Shown here: positions 59,308 to 64,000 of the stretch, piece by piece | Layout: each line of letters begins with the position of its first letter | Numbering within the stretch: position 1 is the stretch's first letter | Source of the DNA: Jaltomata sinuosa | Taxonomy: Eukaryota; Streptophyta; Magnoliopsida; Solanales; Solanaceae | Length of the DNA stretch: 64,000 nt | Direction: 5' to 3' | Assembly (NCBI GenBank): GCA_003996215.1 | Contig: QJPP01003526.1 | Location: 124,001 to 188,000 of the forward strand | Made by a program: the position numbers and the translations under genes | Notes under the pieces: model-generated | Seen by the model: the letters and a program-made list of their open reading frames with translations, nothing else | Databases searched by the model: none | Told to the model about the DNA's origin: nothing

Positions 59308-60376
59308 TGCATATAGGGTTATTATTATCGGTTCCATCATATCATCATCATGCATACCTTATAGGGCTAGGGAGTCCTATCTTATTGAGGCACTTTTGTG
59401 TGGCCTTCTGAGCAGAGTATGAGTTTTTGGTTCCATCCTCATAAGGATTTGAATAGTGTCTCTCGGTTATTGTGGTTTAGTGGTTCCATCCTAGGTTGAT
59501 ATTTGCGAGGTTGATCTCTGTTTATATTATCTTTGAAGTTGGATTCGGTGTATGTTTTTCTTTAGTATATTGATCCCTTCTTGAGTATGTGAAGTTACTT
59601 CTTTCCGTCCTTTTACTTGAGGCTATCGGTATACCTCCATGCTTTCTAAACTCTCTCCCTTTTAATATACTATTGTTGCAAGGATTACAGGTGCGTTCTA
59701 CTTCCTTACACCTATGTTTCTGTGTTATGTATATGTTTGTGCTAGCATGTATACTTGTAACTCTTGGTTGATTGTTCCTTATGCTAGTTCCTCATCCTTC
59801 TTCCTTGCTTCTGTGACTGCTTTTTTGTGTTCTTCTTATTACTATTTTCATATCTTATATGCGCTTAGTCGGCCGATGATGCCTACTGAGTACCTGTTGT
59901 CTTGGTGCTCAAACTACACTTCTGCACTTTTTGGTGCAGATATTACTTGAGCTTTCATCGTTGATCACGTTGGAGACTCGTGCAGCTTTTGTACATTCGA
60001 GACTAGGGTGAGCGCCTGACGGTCGGGGCTTGTCTATATCTCATCTTTTGTACTGATACTCCTTGTACCTTTGGAGACAGAGTTATATTGTATTTTGTTA
60101 CTTATAGCACTTGTATTCTATTAGAAGATTCTGTACTATCGATACCAAGTCTTGGGGTTGGTGTAGTATCATTTATGTATATAATCGGGTTTTGCTTCTC
60201 CTTTGTCTACTTTTACATTCTGCTTCCGCTTATTTCTGCTTATTGTGTGTTTTGGTTAGGTAGTAGGTGTTCTGGTTAGGTAGTAGCCCATTACTAACCA
60301 TTTTGGGCTACAAGAATTAGTTTGCCTACTGGGGGGCTGTAGGTGCCATCATGACCTGAGAAATCAGGTCATGACA
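59308..60376 (+). repeat. Element H 3' LTR, right part
   Basis: It resumes after I with the target copy TGCAT and ends GGTCATGACA before ATAGA. About 200 bp present in the 5' LTR (near 39952-40160) are missing around 59357. Confidence 0.9.
60349..60374 (+). promoter_or_regulatory. U5-terminal hairpin of element H
   Basis: TCATGACCTGA (60349-60359), GAAA (60360-60363) and TCAGGTCATGA (60364-60374) form a perfect 11-bp stem with a GNRA-type loop, two bases before the LTR end. The 5' LTR copy (41119-41144) has one base change that keeps a G-U pair. In the RNA it would lie just upstream of the primer site. Confidence 0.55.
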
Positions 60377-60381
60377 ATAGA

Positions 60382-60604
60382 TCGTGAATAGGGGTGGAAC
60401 TAGTGGGTTGAATTTCCAAAGTATATCTTTAAAAAGTAATTGATTAGTTACTTTTATAATTTCTTGCTTATTAGATGATTGTATATTCTAAGGCATGAAG
60501 GAAGAGAATGAGCATCCATGGTGTGGCTTACTTGTTTCAAGATCTTTGATTGAGCTTGGTTATGGTTTATGAGTAGTAAATTATGATTAGCTAAATGTAT
60601 ATAT
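60382..60604 (+). repeat. Element G LTR, right fragment
   Basis: Sequence between the H target copy and element J. It should continue the LTR begun at 36806. I see no ORF or motif in it. Confidence 0.5.
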
Positions 60605-61626
60605 TGTCACGCTCCGAGGCTACCCCCTAGACATAACACGGTTCTTAGTGTCACAAGTGACCCCAAGCTAACCCATGGTTTGGCATATCTAGACAATTTC
60701 AGTTAAAAACATATACTATGCGGAAGTTGAAAAACAATTCAATATCTGAAGTGGGAAAGAGCCCAAAACATGTCTGAATATATAAAAATATATATAGAGT
60801 ATAGTGATGACTAAAAACAATACTAACAACTCAAAGTTGAATCTAGTCTATGTCTGAAAGCCTCTAACTGATATGAGTTGCTGGGACATGCCCCCAGTTA
60901 ACTTTACTAATCTAAAACTGAAATATAAAGACTGAAAGATAAAGCATGTATATCATCCTCGAACCACGAGGACTCACACTGAAGCTGCTGAGTAAGGACT
61001 GGAAGTCGATCTAAGCATGGTTTGGATGCTGAGAGCTTGAACCTACATCATGAAATGATGTAGCACAAAGTATGCGTCAGTACTTTGAATGTACTGAGCA
61101 TGCGGGATGTGTGCTAAACTGAACAACATGGAAACTGAACATAGAAGTGCATACTGAAGCATAAACTGAAGCTAAGCTGGACATAATGACCAAGTACTAA
61201 CATGAATATATAATATGTTGAACTAAATACTATAATAGATAATGAGTACATGGTCAATGCAACATAAATCTGAATGTGGGAGATAGTGTTAACCGACATA
61301 CCCCAAGCTTAGCTAACTATGGGGCCAACCTATAACCCTGGATGGAAAGGTTTTCATACCTTGCCAAGGGTACAAACAATTCTGACATGGATCCACTAAC
61401 TGATGTCCATAAGGGACAGAGGTGTGCAGCCTAACCTGACAGTTGACCCCTCTTTACACCTATGGTGGCGCCGTAGTTCTAGGATTGGGGGACTGCTACT
61501 AAAGGTCTTAGCCTGATCTGATAGCTAAGCCTTCATTTCATCATTTTCTCGGTACTAAGTCTACTCCCAACGGAAAAATAAGCAATGAAATACAAGCTGA
61601 AACACTGGATAGCTCAAATACTGCCA

Positions 61627-61651
61627 ATATATATATATATATATATATATA
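61627..61651. repeat. (AT)n microsatellite in LTR J
   Basis: Twelve uninterrupted AT units. Confidence 0.9.
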
Positions 61652-62221
61652 CTGAAACTGATGGCATTCTAATACTGAAACATGATCATTTGAATTGTCT
61701 GACTAGCAAGCATAATTTATGAATAATGAAATTTAGACATGCTAGGGTTTCTGAGTTTTGAACATGTGACTATACTAACTCTCCAAGAAACATGAAATAG
61801 ATATCAACATAAATAGTAGAATCTGAATTACAATGAATCCCTTAGAGTTAGGAACCCTAGGTCTGAACAAATTCATGGAGAACTGAAGAACTGGCTGAAA
61901 CTGGGGACTCAATGGGTGAAAGGAACCCATTGATGAAATCCCACATACCTGTTGGAGAATCTACAGAGAAATTCCTCGGATTCTTAGGGTTGAGCTTGAA
62001 GAAACCTCCTGACTATTCTTGACGAAAAATGTCGCCTCTTTTATCCCTTTTTCTTTCTAAGTCTGATAATTTTAGGAGAATAAGTGTTTTAGGTAGTTTT
62101 TGACTAATAAACTAGGCTTAGAATACCCAAAAAGATGTATCTTAGGCTTTAGAAGAGGTAGGAAAAGTCTAAAACACACCTGAGAAAATAAAAGAAATTT
62201 GCTGGAAAAATCGCGATTTAG

Positions 62222-62575
62222 GTTTCACAGATGGGTTCCATGACTCGTGGAAACTTCCACGGCTTGTGGAACCCTGTCGTGGTTCCTGGGTCTTTTGTCT
62301 AGCTGCGTGTCTGAGTTCCACGACCTGGGTTCATGACCCGTGGAACCTTCCACGGTCCGTAGAACCCAATCGTGGTTCTTAAAGGAATGGTTGGCCTCTG
62401 GTCTGGTTCCATGACTAGGGTTCACGGCTCGTGGATCCTTCCATGGTCCGTAGAACCCAATCGTTCTTCTTAGAGAATTCTTCAGGTCTCTGATCTGATT
62501 CCACGATTTTAGTCCACGAGTCATGAAAACTTCCACGGGTCTTGGATCCAACTCGTGATTCTGGGATTGGAAGTT
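62222..62575 (-). promoter_or_regulatory. Palindrome cluster in LTR J
   Basis: Repeated blocks of GGTTCCATGACTCGTGG / CCACGGCTTGTGG type occur about every 55-110 bases, near 62228, 62318, 62408 and 62500. They are the same motif type as in LTR D. Role inferred. Confidence 0.4.
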
Positions 62576-62588
62576 CTGTGGTGTTACA

Positions 62589-62603
62589 ATATCTCCCCCT
62601 TGG
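62589..62603 (-). other. Element J polypurine tract
   Basis: The minus strand reads CAAGGGGGAGATAT directly before the LTR, as in D. Confidence 0.75.
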
Positions 62604-62814
62604 GATCATTCATCCTCCAATGAAGACTGAACAAGCTGACTTTGGAGGAAAAAGGGCTACAATCCCTACCAAATGAGTACTATAAACTGATATCTAACTG
62701 AACTGAGTCCCATGAGTATGCAAATATGCTGAAATGCAAGAATAGCTGATGAAACATGGTACTGAGGCTGAAGTACATGAGATTAAACTGAGAAACTGGA
62801 GAGGAACTATTACC

Positions 62815-63281
62815 TCAAGCTAAAACTGAATCGGAGGGAAAGAGGTGAGGGTACTTGGCCATCATGGTTGCTTCTACTATCCAAGTAGCTCCCTCTATGG
62901 ACTGATTTATCCACAAAACCTTCACTGAAGTGACCTCTTTATTCCTCAACCTACAAACCTGACAGTCAAGAATCTCAACTGGAACCTCCTCATAGGTGAG
63001 TCTATCCTTCACAGCCATACTCTCTAAAGGCACTATCGATGCTGGATCACTCACACACACTTCTTTAGCAAGGAAATGTGAAAGACTGGATGAATTGTTG
63101 CTTGCTCTGCTGGCAACTCTAACTCATAGGCCATATTACCAATCCTTTTCAAGATTGTGTAAGGGCCTATATACCTAGGACTGAGCTTTTCTTTCTTGCC
63201 AAATCTCATCACCCCTTTCATGGGTGACACTTTCAGAAAGACCCAATCATCAATCTCAAACTCTAAGTCCCTTCTCCTCAC
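62815..63281 (-). pseudogene. Element J integrase C-terminus and chromodomain (frameshift)
   Basis: 63051-63281 gives FEIDDWVFLKVSPMKGVMR and HPVFHISLLKKCV; 62815-63060 continues in another frame with LTYEEVPVEILDCQVCRLR, VLWINQSIEGATW and YPHLFPSDSVLA. The break lies near 63055. Domain order is as in D. Confidence 0.85.
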
Positions 63282-63320
63282 ATCTGCATAGGACTTCTAA
63301 TGACTCTGAGTTGTTGTCAA

Positions 63321-64000
63321 TCACTCTCTGATGAGCTGAACTTTCTCTATAGCCTCATGAACCAAATCTATCCCAACCAAGGCTGCTTCACCTACTTCGA
63401 ACCAACCAACCGAAGACCTATATCTACGCCCATAGAGTGCCTCATATGGGGCCATCTGAATGCTGGAATGGAAGCTATTATTATAGGCAAACTCTATGAG
63501 GGGTAGGTGATCATCCCAATTACCCTTGAAATTGATCACGCAAGCTCTCAACATGTCCTCTAATGTCTGAATGGTATGCTCTGCCTGACCATCCATTTGA
63601 GGATGAAATGTTATACTGAGATTCACCTGAGTACCAAGACATTTCTGAAATGATCTCCAGAAATGGGATGTAAATTAGGGAGCCCTATATGAGATGATAG
63701 ACAAGGGAACCCCATGCATCCTGACTATCTCACTGATGTAGAGTTTAGCATAGTCCTCCACTGAATCTGTAGTCTTGACAGCCAAAAAGTGAGCTGACTT
63801 AGTAACTCTATCCACTATCACCTAAATAGAGTCGTGTTGTCTGGGAGTATGAGGTAAACCCGTAATAAAATCCATGTTGATCACCTCCCACTTAAAAGTA
63901 GGAATGCTAATATCCTGAGTCACACCTCCTGGTTTCTGATGTTCTACCTTCACCTGCTGACAGTTGGGTCACCTAGCCACAAAATCTTCAATGTCCCTCT
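63321..64000 (-). pseudogene. Element J integrase core, partial and broken
   Basis: 63321-63626 reads FHPQMDGQAEHTIQTLEDML (catalytic Glu region) and FAYNNSFHSSIQMAPYEAL. Upstream, near 63680-63860, the motif that is normally ISDRG reads ISYRA, so the second catalytic Asp is Tyr, and a stop follows. Further upstream are VIVDRVTKSAHFLAVKTTD and INMDFITGLPHT with the first Asp; a stop sits before VIVDR. The zinc segment at the window edge reads RDIEDFVAR then a stop and NCQQVKVEHQKPG. Confidence 0.83.

Larger units (their letters stand above)
37696..60376 (+). mobile_element. Element H: non-autonomous chromovirus derivative, interrupted by I
   Basis: ATAGA flanks both ends (37691-37695 and 60377-60381). 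Without I it is about 11.1 kb: 5' LTR 37696-41146, primer site, broken gag, about 2.5 kb without recognisable pol, a chromodomain tail, polypurine tract, 3' LTR from 45229. LTR ends are TGTAATGACC and GTCATGACA. It belongs to the C/I lineage by LTR termini and 3' end. Without RT or integrase it would depend on a relative. Confidence 0.88.
60605..62588 (-). repeat. Element J 3' LTR
   Basis: 1,984 bp, TGTCACGCTC ... GTGTTACA. It contains an (AT)n run and a palindrome cluster at 62222-62575. Confidence 0.85.
60605..64000 (-). mobile_element. Element J: Tekay-like chromovirus related to D, cut by right edge
   Basis: 3' LTR (60605-62588), polypurine tract, chromodomain, integrase; the rest lies right of the window. 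The LTR start TGTCACGCTCCGAGGCTACC and the protein blocks resemble element D, at a distance that suggests a sister subfamily. The left flank is TATAT (60600-60604); the matching copy is outside. Frame breaks and a lost integrase Asp make it inactive. Confidence 0.88.

Overview
The window is a nested pile of plant transposable elements. No host gene, rRNA, tRNA or CRISPR array was recognised. The coding remnants are plant Ty3/gypsy polyproteins in the order gag, protease, reverse transcriptase, RNase H, integrase, chromodomain (chromoviruses, Tekay/Del-like). Most elements are primed by a site complementary to initiator tRNA-Met. The organism is therefore a flowering plant with a large repeat-rich genome. 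The protein style suggests a eudicot and probably Solanaceae, but that is recall and not something the sequence proves.

Layout, lettered left to right. A (1-5734, minus) is a chromovirus cut by the window edge, ending in its 5' LTR. Next come one or two CACTA-type transposon tips (5735-6089). B (6090-12472 and 32348-32688, plus) is a non-autonomous LTR element whose only recognisable ORF is a decayed 'putative plant transposon protein' gene; its LTR also holds a short LINE 3' end (11718-11923). C (12473-32342, minus, TSD GTTAC) interrupts B's LTR, and D (19885-28926, minus, TSD ATAAG) interrupts C's gag. E (32689-35991, minus) keeps part of gag and one LTR; B sits in its gag. F (35992-36805, minus) is a leader plus LTR start that E entered. 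G (36806-37695 and 60382-60604, plus) is an LTR fragment. H (37696-60376, plus, TSD ATAGA) sits in G; it has gag remnants, about 2.5 kb of unrecognised sequence where pol should be, and a chromodomain tail. I (47707-59307, minus, TSD TGCAT) sits in H's 3' LTR and is the best preserved element. J (60605-64000, minus) runs off the right edge.

Relative age follows from nesting: E is younger than F, B younger than E, C younger than B, D younger than C; likewise H is younger than G and I younger than H. All polyprotein genes carry stops or frameshifts, so no copy looks autonomous as it stands. Element I has the fewest lesions (scattered single stops and a one-base deletion in RT).

The most unusual signals are in the LTRs. 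Several unrelated LTR families each carry their own cluster of short GC-rich palindromes, in two cases directly upstream of a clear TATA box. H's LTR has repeated inverted TTGAC/GTCAA pairs, and the H/I/C group ends its U5 in a hairpin that in H is an 11-bp stem capped by GAAA. Element boundaries come from matching LTR copies and exact 5-bp duplications. Divergence statements are by-eye estimates.
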